Shown here piece after piece: positions 55,759-64,000 of a stretch of 64,000 nt of DNA. Both the position numbers and the translations under genes were made by a program. Position 1 is the first letter of the stretch; every line of letters begins with the position of its first letter. The notes below the pieces were generated by a model that was given only the letters and a program-made list of their open reading frames with translations, did no database searches and was not told where the DNA came from. Source of the DNA: CAZVRZ01 sp964629965 (GTDB taxonomy: Bacteria > Chloroflexota > Anaerolineae > Anaerolineales > UBA4823); contig CAZVRZ010000001.1 of NCBI GenBank assembly GCA_964629965.1, positions 1-64,000 on the forward strand, read 5' to 3'.

Positions 55759-56898
55759 ATGACAAATCAGACTCCCGTTCCTCTTGAAGAGGAAATCATT
55801 ATCGAAGAGAAAATCGCAGTAGCGAAGCCGCTAACTATGATGTGGTGGAAGTTCCGCAAGCATAAGATGGCAGTAGTTAGTGGTGTTTTCCTAATAATTA
55901 TGTACTTGGTGGCAATCTTCTGTGAGTTCGTTTCTCCTTACGTACCAGATGATACTTTCATCCGGTATAAATCGGCCCCACCTTCCAAAATTCATCTGAA
56001 AGATTCGGATGGTAAGCTGCGGACTCCTTTCATCTATGGCACCAAGATGACGCGCAATCCCGAGACGCTGCGCGTGACTTACACCGAAGACCTCAGTATG
56101 CTCTACCCCATCAAATTTTTTATTGAAGGTCCCTCCTATAAATTTTGGGGACTCTGGGAAACCAATGTCCATTTGTTTGGCTTGGGCATTTCCGAAGACG
56201 AGGAACGTGTCATGATCTTAGGCGCCGACCGGGTAGGGCGCGATATGTTCTCGTTGACAGTTTACGGTGCTCGTATCTCACTTTCTATCGGTTTAATAGG
56301 GGTGGCTCTTAGCCTATCCATCGGTATCATCGTAGGAGGCATATCTGGTTATTATGGTGGTGTGATTGATAATGTCATCCAGCGGGTAATAGAATTTATC
56401 CGTTCCATCCCGCAAATTCCTCTGTGGATGGCGCTGAGTGCTGCTCTGCCTATGGAATGGCCGGTATTAAAAATATATTTTGCCATCTCGCTTATTCTCT
56501 CCCTGGTAGGCTGGACCAGCATGGCCCGGGTTGTGCGTGGACGATTTTTAGCATTACGCGAGGAAGACTTTATCCTTGCGGCTCGGTTGACTGGATCGAG
56601 TGAGTTCCGGATTATTTTGATCCACATGGTGCCTTCTTTCTTGAGCTACATTATCGCCAACCTGACATTGGCTGTTCCCTACATGATCTTGAGCGAGACT
56701 AGCCTGAGCTTTATTGGATTAGGCCTGCGCGCACCGGCGATCAGTTGGGGGGTATTGCTAGCTGAAGCGCAGAATGTCCGTTCGATTGCTCTGTCGCCGT
56801 GGGTCTTTTGGCCGGCAGCCGCTGTGATCTCCACTGTATTGGCTTTCAACTTTCTGGGAGATGGCTTGCGTGACGCAGCCGATCCTTATGCACGTTGA
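55759..56898 (+). CDS. ABC transporter permease (OppC-like)
   Basis: A 379-aa permease. After an acidic N-terminus and the first helix (~38-58) there is an unusually long extracytoplasmic loop (~residues 60-155, containing YKSAPPSKIHLKDSDGK and FIYGTKMTRNPE), then GADRVGRDMFS and five more helices. The EAA loop is LREEDFILAARLTGSSE. The extended loop is longer than in E. coli OppC and may contact the binding protein. GAGGT precedes the ATG. Confidence 0.93.
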   Translation: MTNQTPVPLEEEIIIEEKIAVAKPLTMMWWKFRKHKMAVVSGVFLIIMYLVAIFCEFVSPYVPDDTFIRYKSAPPSKIHLKDSDGKLRTPFIYGTKMTRNPETLRVTYTEDLSMLYPIKFFIEGPSYKFWGLWETNVHLFGLGISEDEERVMILGADRVGRDMFSLTVYGARISLSIGLIGVALSLSIGIIVGGISGYYGGVIDNVIQRVIEFIRSIPQIPLWMALSAALPMEWPVLKIYFAISLILSLVGWTSMARVVRGRFLALREEDFILAARLTGSSEFRIILIHMVPSFLSYIIANLTLAVPYMILSETSLSFIGLGLRAPAISWGVLLAEAQNVRSIALSPWVFWPAAAVISTVLAFNFLGDGLRDAADPYAR

Positions 56899-56926
56899 GT
56901 TCATTGTTTATAGATAGGAGCGAGCC

Positions 56927-57964
56927 TTGGAAGAGAAAGAAATATTACTGCAGGTAAAGGATCTGAAGACCCATTTTTTTCTGGATGAAGGTACGATCAA
57001 GGCAGTAGATGGGGTTGACATGGATATTCGCGCCCGTCAAACGTTGGGCGTAGTGGGAGAAAGCGGCTGCGGCAAGAGCATAACAGCGCGCTCGATTATG
57101 CGTATTCTGGCCAAATCTGGTAAGATAGTCGATGGAGAAATCCTGTTCCATCGTCGCCTGAGTGAACAGAGCAACGGAGTCGCTGCTGGCGAAATGATCG
57201 ATATCATTGATTTAGCCAGGCTTGATCCGCAAAGTGATAGAATGCGTTCTATTCGTGGGGCTGAAATTTCGATGGTTTTCCAGGAACCGATGACTTCGCT
57301 CAGTCCAGTGCATACCATTGGTAACCAGATCGGAGAAGTTATCAGTTTGCATCAGAGGCTTGACGCAAAACAAACGCGTGAAAAAGTAATTGAGATGCTT
57401 GATCATGTCGGTATGCCTTTGCCTCGGCGCACAATCGATCGTTATCCTTATGAGTTGTCGGGAGGCATGCGTCAGAGGGCTATGATTGCCATGGCGCTCT
57501 CCTGCCACCCCAGCCTGCTGATTGCTGATGAGCCTACAACCGCCTTGGATGTTACCACGGAGGCTCAGATCTTGATCTTGATGCGCCGGTTGCAAGAAGA
57601 ATTGGGCATGTCTATCATGTTCATTACCCATAACCTGGGCGTAATTGCCCAGATGGCTGATCAGGTGGTTGTGATGTATCTGGGAAAAATTGTGGAAGAT
57701 GCCAGTGTGGATGCGCTTTTCTACAAGCCGCTGCATCCGTACACACAGGCGCTGCTGCAATCGATTCCTCGCCTGGGAAGCAATAAACAGCGAAACTATC
57801 GCTTAGCATCGATCCGCGGCTCGGTTCCCGATCCTTATAACCTGCCCAAGGGTTGTCCTTTCCATCCCCGTTGTTCGCGTTTTATACCTAACAAATGCAA
57901 TCAAGAAGTACCGCCAGAGGTCGAGGTAGAACCTGGTCATAAGGTGCGCTGCATCCTTTATTAG
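56927..57964 (+). CDS. oligopeptide/oligosaccharide ABC transporter ATPase (OppD-like)
   Basis: A 345-aa ATPase. Walker A GESGCGKSI, Q loop VFQEPMTSLSP, signature LSGGMRQRAMIAMAL, Walker B LLIADEPTTALD, and C-terminal oligopeptide motif (GCPFHPRCSRF). It starts at TTG 56927 with GGAG six bases upstream. Last gene of the transporter operon, ending in a strong terminator. Partners: ATPase at 51.2 kb, permeases at 54.7 and 55.8 kb, binding protein at 52.5 kb. Confidence 0.93.
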   Translation: MEEKEILLQVKDLKTHFFLDEGTIKAVDGVDMDIRARQTLGVVGESGCGKSITARSIMRILAKSGKIVDGEILFHRRLSEQSNGVAAGEMIDIIDLARLDPQSDRMRSIRGAEISMVFQEPMTSLSPVHTIGNQIGEVISLHQRLDAKQTREKVIEMLDHVGMPLPRRTIDRYPYELSGGMRQRAMIAMALSCHPSLLIADEPTTALDVTTEAQILILMRRLQEELGMSIMFITHNLGVIAQMADQVVVMYLGKIVEDASVDALFYKPLHPYTQALLQSIPRLGSNKQRNYRLASIRGSVPDPYNLPKGCPFHPRCSRFIPNKCNQEVPPEVEVEPGHKVRCILY

Positions 57965-58009
57965 AACGGTTAACCAACTTACAATGGTATTTCTCATCAG
58001 TTTATTTGC

Positions 58010-58050
58010 CCGCGCAGTGTGTAAAATAAGCACTGCGCGGAGTATTTTTT
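58010..58050 (+). terminator. intrinsic terminator ending the transporter operon
   Basis: CCGCGCAGTG (58010-58019) pairs perfectly with CACTGCGCGG (58031-58040), 11-nt loop, followed by AGTA and six T (58045-58050). The AAGGAG ribosome site of the cupin gene begins at the next base (58051). Confidence 0.92.
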
Positions 58051-58063
58051 AAGGAGCTTAGGA

Positions 58064-58369
58064 ATGAAACAGTTTATTGAGGTTCAAAGCAAAGGCCTGG
58101 ACAAGTGTTGGGTAGAGAATGCACTTGACCCTGAGCGTTTACATCTGCACGTTACCGAATTGTCTCCTGGCAGTAGGCCTCATGCTGGCCACACCCACAG
58201 CGGGGTAGAGGCTTTTTATTTACTGGAAGGCAGCGGCGTGATTGAGACCGAAGAAGGTCCGATCACACTTCAAATTAACCAGGCGGTCATCTTGGATGCC
58301 ACCAAAAAACATGGTTTAGTCAATACGGGCTGCCTGCCGATGAAATATTTGGTGATCATTGTGAAATGA
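58064..58369 (+). CDS. small cupin-domain protein
   Basis: A 101-aa single-domain cupin. Motif 1 includes GSRPHAGHTHSGVEAFYLLEG with metal-binding His/Glu, and motif 2 is reduced (DATKKHGLVNTG). Cupins of this size bind metal and a small ligand; some are sugar isomerases or sensors. It starts 14 nt after the terminator of the transporter operon with AAGGAG six-seven bases before the ATG, so read-through may be its main source of transcription. Function unknown. Confidence 0.85.
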   Translation: MKQFIEVQSKGLDKCWVENALDPERLHLHVTELSPGSRPHAGHTHSGVEAFYLLEGSGVIETEEGPITLQINQAVILDATKKHGLVNTGCLPMKYLVIIVK

Positions 58370-58426
58370 CTTTAAGGTGGATCCATCCTTCCATTTCTAC
58401 CCCTAGAAGTCATCATGGTAAAAAAG

Positions 58427-58453
58427 TTAACAATACTGTTCAAATGGTATAAT
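58427..58453 (+). promoter_or_regulatory. promoter of obg
   Basis: TTAACA (58427-58432) and perfect TATAAT (58448-58453) with a short 15-bp spacer. The start codon at 58484 follows a ~24-nt leader with AAGGAG (58465-58470) at an unusually long 13-base spacing. Confidence 0.5.
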
Positions 58454-58483
58454 CCTTCCTTACCAAGGAGTATTTGTTAACTT

Positions 58484-59755
58484 ATGTTTATAGATGTAGT
58501 AGTAATCTCTGTACGCTCTGGCAAGGGCGGTGATGGAGTTGTTCATTTTCGCCGGGAAAAGTATGAACCGCTCGGCGGTCCAGATGGCGGCGATGGCGGC
58601 AAAGGTGGAGATGTGGTGTTTGAAGTGCTTCCTACTTTGAATACACTATCGACTTTTCGCCATTCCACCAAGTATGCCGCCCAAGATGGAAAAAATGGCG
58701 CGAAACAGAATATGACCGGCCATTCCGGAAAAGACCTGATCATTCATGTTCCACCTGGTACGATCATTTTTGATCATCGCAAGGGTGATGTCTTGGGCGA
58801 TCTAATCGAACCGGGTCAGCAATTAATTATTGTGAAGGGGGGGCGCGGAGGTCGCGGTAACGCTCGCTTTGCCAACTCGCGCGATCAAGCTCCCAGGCAG
58901 GCCGAGCGTGGCGCACCATCCCAAGAGATAGAATTGCGCCTCGAGCTGAAATTGATTGCCGATATTGGCATCGTGGGAGTGCCTAACGCGGGTAAATCGA
59001 CCTTTCTTTCTGTCGTGACAAATGCCAAGCCGAAAATCGCGCCTTATCCCTTTACAACGATTGAACCAAACCTGGGTGTCGCCGAATTGAATGATGAAAC
59101 CACCTTGATCATGGCAGATATCCCTGGTTTGATCGAGGGCGCCCATTTGGGCGTGGGCTTGGGGCATGATTTCCTGCGCCACATCCAACGTACACGTGTA
59201 CTGATTCACCTGTTGGATGGTACTGCGGAGGATCCGGTTTCGGATATGATTCAAATCAATAGCGAGCTGGCATTGTTTGATCCTGGTCTGGGACGAAAAC
59301 CTCAGGTAGTGGCATTGAATAAGATGGATCTGCCGGATGCGCAGGCGCGCTGGTCCGAGATTGAAGCAGAACTTCGGCGGCGCAACCTGGTCACTAAGGG
59401 TAATCTGTTTGCAATTTCGGCTGTGACGGGACAAAATGTGCGCGATGTGTTATATCGTGCCTCACAGCGACTGGCCGAAACGCCTGCACTGGAAGAGATC
59501 ACAACCATACCGGTTTATCGCATGGAAAGTGACCCAAGCCAGTTCACGATTGAGCGAACTGCCGATGGCTGGTTGGTGAAAGGGGAAGCCCTTGAACGGG
59601 CTGCTGCCATGACGTATTGGGAATATGATGCTTCCATCCGGCGGTTTCAGCGTATTTTGCATGCTCTTGGAGTGGAAGATGCCTTGCGCAAGGCCGGCAT
59701 TCAGGAAGGGGACATGGTCATCATTGGTGAATACGAGTTGGAGTGGTCGGATTAG
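58484..59755 (+). CDS. obgE: Obg-family GTPase
   Basis: A 423-aa Obg/CgtA GTPase involved in late large-subunit ribosome assembly and stress control. The N-terminal Gly-rich Obg fold (~1-158; GGDGGKGGDVVFE) is followed by the G domain: P-loop GVPNAGKSTF, G3 DIPGLIEGAHLGVGLGHDFL, NKMD. A C-terminal OCT domain (~335-420; FTIERTADGWLVKG) completes the long form. Gene order obg-nadD is common in bacteria. The only in-frame start is ATG 58484. Confidence 0.96.
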   Translation: MFIDVVVISVRSGKGGDGVVHFRREKYEPLGGPDGGDGGKGGDVVFEVLPTLNTLSTFRHSTKYAAQDGKNGAKQNMTGHSGKDLIIHVPPGTIIFDHRKGDVLGDLIEPGQQLIIVKGGRGGRGNARFANSRDQAPRQAERGAPSQEIELRLELKLIADIGIVGVPNAGKSTFLSVVTNAKPKIAPYPFTTIEPNLGVAELNDETTLIMADIPGLIEGAHLGVGLGHDFLRHIQRTRVLIHLLDGTAEDPVSDMIQINSELALFDPGLGRKPQVVALNKMDLPDAQARWSEIEAELRRRNLVTKGNLFAISAVTGQNVRDVLYRASQRLAETPALEEITTIPVYRMESDPSQFTIERTADGWLVKGEALERAAAMTYWEYDASIRRFQRILHALGVEDALRKAGIQEGDMVIIGEYELEWSD

Positions 59756-60382
59756 ATGTCTTCCATAGGTGTTTTTGGGGGGACTTTTGATCCACCTCAC
59801 CTGGGTCATTTGATCCTGGCTCAAGAAGCTGCTGTCCAGCTCAAGCTAGATCAAGTTTTGTGGTTACTTACGCCGGCCCCGCCGCACAAGCAGGGGAAGC
59901 AAATAGTACCATTGGCGCATCGTTTGGCTATGTTGGAGCTAACGATTGCTCGTAATCCGCTCTTTGAATTGTCCAGGGTAGATATAGATCGTCCGCCGCC
60001 TTACTTTGCCGTTGATACAATGCGAATGTTGCGCCAGAGTCTGTCTGTAATGAAAGACAAGTCAACCAATGTATTTCTAGTTTATTTGATTGGGTCTGAT
60101 TCACTGCGCGATCTTCCAACCTGGCACAGGCCACAAGAGTTGGTAGAGGCTTGTTCGGCATTGGGTGTGATGTGTCGCCCGGGTGTCAAAATCAACCTGG
60201 ATTTGCTTGAAAGTAAGTTGCCTGGATTGCGAGCCAGGTTAAAATGGATTAATGCACCTCAAATCGAGATTTCCTCATCTTACATTCGCCAGTTGGTTGC
60301 AACTGGGAAACCGTTCCGGTATTACGTAACCGAATCTGTGGCGGCTTATATCCGAGAGCATTGCCTGTATGCAACTGATTGA
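59756..60382 (+). CDS. nadD: nicotinate-nucleotide adenylyltransferase
   Basis: A 208-aa nucleotidyltransferase that adenylates nicotinate mononucleotide in NAD synthesis. Motifs: GVFGGTFDPPHLGHL (HxGH-type catalytic site), LIGSDSLRDLPTWHRP and the C-terminal SSSYIRQLVATG with the ISTTxxR-like element. Its ATG follows the obg stop with no spacer (TAGATG), so the two are coupled. The next gene overlaps its end by 14 bp. Confidence 0.95.
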   Translation: MSSIGVFGGTFDPPHLGHLILAQEAAVQLKLDQVLWLLTPAPPHKQGKQIVPLAHRLAMLELTIARNPLFELSRVDIDRPPPYFAVDTMRMLRQSLSVMKDKSTNVFLVYLIGSDSLRDLPTWHRPQELVEACSALGVMCRPGVKINLDLLESKLPGLRARLKWINAPQIEISSSYIRQLVATGKPFRYYVTESVAAYIREHCLYATD

Positions 60383-61028
60383 TATCCAAATGGCGATTAT
60401 CAACTGCCAGCGTTGCTCGCGTTTGCGCGCCTATTGCCAGTGCATTGCCCAGGAAAAACGCCGTGCTTATTTTGATCAAGAATACTGGGGTAAACCCGTA
60501 CCAGGATTTGGCGATCCGGCTGCTCATATTCTGTTGGTTGGGTTAGCGCCGGGTGCCCACGGAGCGAATCGTACCGGACGAGTATTTACCGGCGATCCCT
60601 CTGGCGACTTTTTATTCGCAGCTCTTTACCGCGCCGGATTCTGCAACAAACCGGTTTCACAGCACCGCGCCGATGGTTTGCAATTATTTGGGATTTATAT
60701 TGCGGGCACGCTGCGTTGCGCTCCTCCGCAGAATAAACCATTGGCAAGTGAAATTGAAAATTGCCGTCCATTTTTACACTCCGAACTGGATGCTCTCAAC
60801 CAGGTGCACACGATCCTGGCTTTGGGGAAATTAGCTTTCGATCAACTATTGGTTACGCTGGCGGCTCGCGGCGAAAGCGCGCTGTCTCGCCCCTCCTTTT
60901 TTCATGGTGCTGAACACATTGTGGGTAAGTACCGGCTGGCAGCGGTCTATCATCCAAGTCAGCGCAATACTGCTACGCGGCGATTAACCCCTGCCATGTA
61001 TCATACCGTGCTGAGTAGATTGGCTTGA
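60369..61028 (+). CDS. family 5 uracil-DNA glycosylase (UDGb)
   Basis: A 219-aa Fe-S uracil-DNA glycosylase excising uracil from DNA. Motif A is GLAPGAHGANRTGRVFTGD, characteristic of family 5 (UDGb), not the GEAPGxxED of family 4. Motif HPS (VYHPSQRN) is present. Four 4Fe-4S ligands are readable: Cys13-x2-Cys16 and C-x14-C in RCAPPQNKPLASEIENC. Overlaps nadD by 14 bp and so belongs to the obg-nadD operon. Confidence 0.93.
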   Translation: MQLIDIQMAIINCQRCSRLRAYCQCIAQEKRRAYFDQEYWGKPVPGFGDPAAHILLVGLAPGAHGANRTGRVFTGDPSGDFLFAALYRAGFCNKPVSQHRADGLQLFGIYIAGTLRCAPPQNKPLASEIENCRPFLHSELDALNQVHTILALGKLAFDQLLVTLAARGESALSRPSFFHGAEHIVGKYRLAAVYHPSQRNTATRRLTPAMYHTVLSRLA

Positions 61029-61033
61029 CCTGA

Positions 61034-62059
61034 TTATCCTGTTTTATGCCGCACACGCAGGATGGCGATTTTGGTGGTATGGTTGAATGGTGTGGGATCA
61101 GTGGGCAGGCGCTGCAGCCGATGGCTAATGATTGTATTGGGGTAGCCTGTGATATCCTCCGGCACGGGCACACTGGTTTCGAATTCCAGATACCCATCGG
61201 CGCATAGCTCCTTGATAGTCTGCATGTATTCTGCGCCGCTGACAAACAGGGCATTATTGATAGCAATTAGCCAACCTCCATTTGCGATCAGAGGGCGAAC
61301 CTTGTTGATCAGATGCCGGTTGTGAGCATTTAAATCAACCGTACCATAAGCAGTGGTGGAAAAAAAGGGGGGATCGAGAAATACACAGGCAAACGTGATA
61401 CCTTCCCTGCGCCATTGTGATGTTTGCGCGAAAAAATCTGCAGCCATAAAATTCATCTTCTGTATTGGCAGCCCGTTCAGGGTGTACGTTGTTTTTGCCA
61501 GGTTAAGATACTTTCGCTTTACATCCAGATGTACAACCCGGCTTGCTCCACCCGCAGCGGCTGCTGCTCCCAGGCTGCCCGTATATGCAAAGGTGTTGAG
61601 TACAGTTCGATCTCTTAGATGATCGTAGGCCCAGCGCCGCAGGTTACGGGTATCCAGGTACAGACTGGCATCCTGGTTCATTTGCAGATCGATGGCATAC
61701 CAGATGCCGTTCTCTCTGATTTTTCTATCCGGCTGACTGCCAAACACCACTTTTCCCCAACGCATTTCATTGTCGGAAGACGAGCGAGTCTTGACAATAC
61801 CTGCCTGTATCCAGGGATATTCCTGACGCAGCCAGGTTATAGTACCTGGAATATCTTCATCAATCTTTTCGGGATGATCAGCGTGATTATAGATCACCAA
61901 TGTGCGGGCATATAGATCGATCACCAGTCCAGGCCAGCCTTCCAGAAAGCCATTGAACAGGCGTATGGCATTTTCATGCTTCCCATCGCGATCCGCTTCA
62001 TCACTCAAAACGGGCTGTCGGGCTGATATTGCTTTACTTATTCGTTCGATCAGGTACAT
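61034..62059 (-). CDS. class I SAM-dependent methyltransferase (RlmI/RlmK-like)
   Basis: About 341 aa from ATG 62059; an upstream in-frame start at 62140 would overlap typA by 62 bp and adds unlikely Arg/Ser-rich residues. Methyltransferase core: VLNTFAYTGSLGAAAAAGGA (SAM loop), LDVKRKYLNLAK, and FLDPPFF, the DPP motif of rRNA m5C methyltransferases of the RlmI type; preceded by a beta-rich EEHP-like domain. The N-terminal PUA domain of E. coli RlmI seems reduced. Likely modifies 23S rRNA cytidine, but this is inference. Lies directly downstream of typA. Confidence 0.85.
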   Translation of the reverse strand: MYLIERISKAISARQPVLSDEADRDGKHENAIRLFNGFLEGWPGLVIDLYARTLVIYNHADHPEKIDEDIPGTITWLRQEYPWIQAGIVKTRSSSDNEMRWGKVVFGSQPDRKIRENGIWYAIDLQMNQDASLYLDTRNLRRWAYDHLRDRTVLNTFAYTGSLGAAAAAGGASRVVHLDVKRKYLNLAKTTYTLNGLPIQKMNFMAADFFAQTSQWRREGITFACVFLDPPFFSTTAYGTVDLNAHNRHLINKVRPLIANGGWLIAINNALFVSGAEYMQTIKELCADGYLEFETSVPVPEDITGYPNTIISHRLQRLPTDPTPFNHTTKIAILRVRHKTG

Positions 62060-62078
62060 ACTTCTGAACGATGTTAGC

Positions 62079-63932
62079 TTACTCTGCTGTCTCTTTAGCC
62101 TGTTTCTGCTGTTTACCGCGCTCATCTGTCTCAAGGACACGCTTGCGGATACGATAATTGAGGGGAGTAATTTCTAGCAGTTCATCATCTGCCAGGTATT
62201 CAATGCATTCATCCAGGCTCATCTGTCTTGGCGGGGTTAGACGCACGGTGGCATCTGCCCGGGCAGCCCGAACGTTGGTCAAGTGCTTTGTTTTACATAC
62301 ATTGATTGTCAGGTCGATTGGTTTTGCGTGCTCGCCAATCACCATTCCTTCGTATACTTCTTCCCCAGGTTCCAAAAAGAGGATACCACGTTCTTCGGCG
62401 TTTCGTAGGCCATATGTGTTGGTAACACCATTTTCCCAAGAAACAAGCGAACCGCGCTCCCGGGCGGTAACTGTCCCTGCCAGGGGCAGGTAATCATGAA
62501 ATAGAGTGTTCATCACGCCCATGCCTCGCGTAGCGGTCAGGAAATGATAACGGAAGCCAAGCAACCCGCGCGTTGGTGCAATGTAAACCAGGCGGACATT
62601 GCCATCAGATGTGTCCTGCATATCCAACATGTTACCACGGCGCACCCCCAGCATCTCCACTACCACCCCTACCGTATCGGGGCTGGTTTCAATGTGAACC
62701 TCTTCAAACGGTTCTAATTGTTCTCCGATTTCGTTTTCACGCAGGATAACTTCGGGACGCGAAACCTGAAATTCATAACCTTCTCGTCGCATTGTTTCGA
62801 TCAAGATTGCCAGGTGCAGCTCGCCGCGTCCTGATACCAGGAAGGTATCTGGGCTATCTGTCTCCGCAACCCGTAAAGCTACGTTAGAACGAAGTTCGTT
62901 AAACAGCCGCTCGCGCAGCTTGCGCGACGTGCTCCATTTGCCTTCGCGGCCCGAGAAGGGTGATGTATTCACTCCAAAAGTCATCCGCACCGTGGGCGCT
63001 TCCACCTGGATGGTGGGGAGCGCAATGGGGTTTTCTGGATCAGCCAGCGTTTCGCCAATCGAGATACCTTCCAACCCGGCCAGGGCGATAATTTCTCCAG
63101 CAGAAGCTTCTTCGACTTCAACCCGGTTGAGTCCCTGGTGAATGTATAGATATCGGGCGCGTTCTGGCAGCGTTTGTCCATCAATAGTCAGGCGAGCCAA
63201 CGCTTGGCCCTGGCGGACGCTCCCTGCGAAAATTCGTCCAACTGCCGTAACACCGCGGTAATCATCATACCCCAGGGTAGTTACCAGTATCTGGGTCGGA
63301 CCTTCAAGGTCAACACTCGGCGGCGGAATGTGGCGCAGGATGGCTTCAAAGAGCGGTCCGAGGTCTGGCCCCAGTTCCGGCGTCAGACCGGATTGCTGGG
63401 TAATTGCATTGGTGTAGATAACGGGAAAATTAGCTTGCTCATCGCTGGCGCCCAGTTCGATGAATAGATCAAAGGTTTTATTGAGGGCGCTTTGTGGATC
63501 GGCATCTTTGCGATCCACTTTATTGATCACTACGATTGCTTTATGCCCGCGCGCCAGGGCTTTCTTTAGCACAAAGCGGGTTTGGGGCATCGGCCCTTCG
63601 GCAGCATCGACCAATAATAGCACGCCATCGACCATGTTCATAACACGCTCGACCTCGCCGCCAAAATCGGCATGCCCGGGAGTGTCCACAATATTAATTT
63701 TTACTTGCTGATTGGCGAGTGAATCCCAAATGGAAATGGCGGTGTTTTTTGCCAGGATGGTAATACCGCGCTCTCGTTCTAGCTCGTTGGAATCCATAAT
63801 ACGCTCGGCAACCTGTTGGTTTTCGCGGAACACTCGTGCCTGGCGCAACAAACCATCAACCAGGGTGGTTTTACCATGATCAACGTGGGCGATAATAGCC
63901 ACGTTGCGAAGATCTTTTCTTTCCGTATACAT
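62079..63932 (-). CDS. typA: translational GTPase TypA/BipA
   Basis: A 617-aa ribosome-associated GTPase of the elongation factor family, involved in 50S assembly and adaptation at low temperature or stress. G1 IAHVDHGKTTLVDGLL, switch regions RERGITILAKNTAI, G3 DTPGHADFGGEVER, G4 NKVDRKDAD; then domain II, the EF-G-like domains and the typA-specific C-terminal end (TPLNYRIRKRVLE). The ATG at 63932 is 68 bases from the window edge, so its promoter may be cut off. The downstream methyltransferase gene is probably co-transcribed. Confidence 0.97.
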   Translation of the reverse strand: MYTERKDLRNVAIIAHVDHGKTTLVDGLLRQARVFRENQQVAERIMDSNELERERGITILAKNTAISIWDSLANQQVKINIVDTPGHADFGGEVERVMNMVDGVLLLVDAAEGPMPQTRFVLKKALARGHKAIVVINKVDRKDADPQSALNKTFDLFIELGASDEQANFPVIYTNAITQQSGLTPELGPDLGPLFEAILRHIPPPSVDLEGPTQILVTTLGYDDYRGVTAVGRIFAGSVRQGQALARLTIDGQTLPERARYLYIHQGLNRVEVEEASAGEIIALAGLEGISIGETLADPENPIALPTIQVEAPTVRMTFGVNTSPFSGREGKWSTSRKLRERLFNELRSNVALRVAETDSPDTFLVSGRGELHLAILIETMRREGYEFQVSRPEVILRENEIGEQLEPFEEVHIETSPDTVGVVVEMLGVRRGNMLDMQDTSDGNVRLVYIAPTRGLLGFRYHFLTATRGMGVMNTLFHDYLPLAGTVTARERGSLVSWENGVTNTYGLRNAEERGILFLEPGEEVYEGMVIGEHAKPIDLTINVCKTKHLTNVRAARADATVRLTPPRQMSLDECIEYLADDELLEITPLNYRIRKRVLETDERGKQQKQAKETAE

Positions 63933-64000
63933 ATTAGACGCTTTCTGGTCTCAAGGGGCCTACTAAAAAACAAAACGGGCTGAATCTTATCAGAGGCTGG

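Noticed and set aside
62060..62140. Longer N-terminus of the RlmI-like methyltransferase
   Set aside because: It overlaps typA by 62 bp, is Arg/Ser rich and does not look like the family; ATG 62059 fits better.

Overview
The window looks like a chromosomal segment of a member of the Chloroflexota, most likely an Anaerolineae-type organism. I infer this from gene content and style only: MoxR/DUF58 modules, very large Gly-rich secreted proteins, Thr/Pro linkers next to PD40 propellers, MASE1 and hybrid kinases, and a LacI-sensor/kinase/AraC regulator beside a GH67. No rRNA or tRNA is present to confirm it. The sequence is a draft scaffold with one 100-N gap at 14557-14656. Genes are tightly packed: no gene-free stretch exceeds 300 bases (the longest is about 225, upstream of 28062). 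I saw no tRNA, rRNA, CRISPR array, transposase or prophage gene.

Layout. 0.1-2.4 kb: MoxR ATPase + DUF58. 2.4-5.6 kb: a TPR/PD40 propeller membrane protein and a PLP enzyme. 5.7-15.7 kb: one giant secreted protein (interrupted by the gap) with a small coupled gene in front. 15.8-16.5 kb: CBS-ACT protein with a clear terminator. 16.6-21.7 kb (minus): second MoxR-DUF58 operon with two tandem DUF4129 membrane proteins. 21.8-23.6 kb: GH3 glycosidase. 23.7-27.8 kb (minus): MarR regulator plus a heterodimeric ABC exporter behind a consensus promoter with two palindromic operators. 28-30 kb: alpha/beta hydrolase plus radical SAM/SPASM enzyme. 30-40.7 kb: a signalling block with a MASE1 kinase, LCM-type methyltransferase, DUF362 lipoprotein, Ser/Thr kinase-FGE fusion, hybrid kinase and receiver-kinase. 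40.8-43.8 kb: Nudix, a 5'-truncated kelch remnant, a P-loop kinase and an EamA transporter. 43.9-58 kb: a probable glucuronoxylan-oligosaccharide locus (URO-D-like protein, GH67 alpha-glucuronidase, broken LacI-sensor/kinase/AraC regulator, pseudo-receiver, complete Opp-type ABC transporter). 58-64 kb: housekeeping genes (cupin, obg, nadD, family-5 UDG, a methyltransferase and typA).

The most interesting signals are these. (1) At 50760-50825, two 17-bp half-sites repeat at a 21-bp period and abut the -35 of a leaderless promoter, directly after a gene ending in an AraC HTH and before the Opp operon. (2) At least five genes have a -10 box 6-8 nt before the start codon and no Shine-Dalgarno, suggesting leaderless transcription. 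(3) The regulator carries a frame-breaking internal deletion. (4) A URO-D-fold protein overlaps the GH67 gene but lacks the usual zinc cysteines. (5) Two unrelated exported-type proteins end in a similar short aliphatic-Pro-basic tail.
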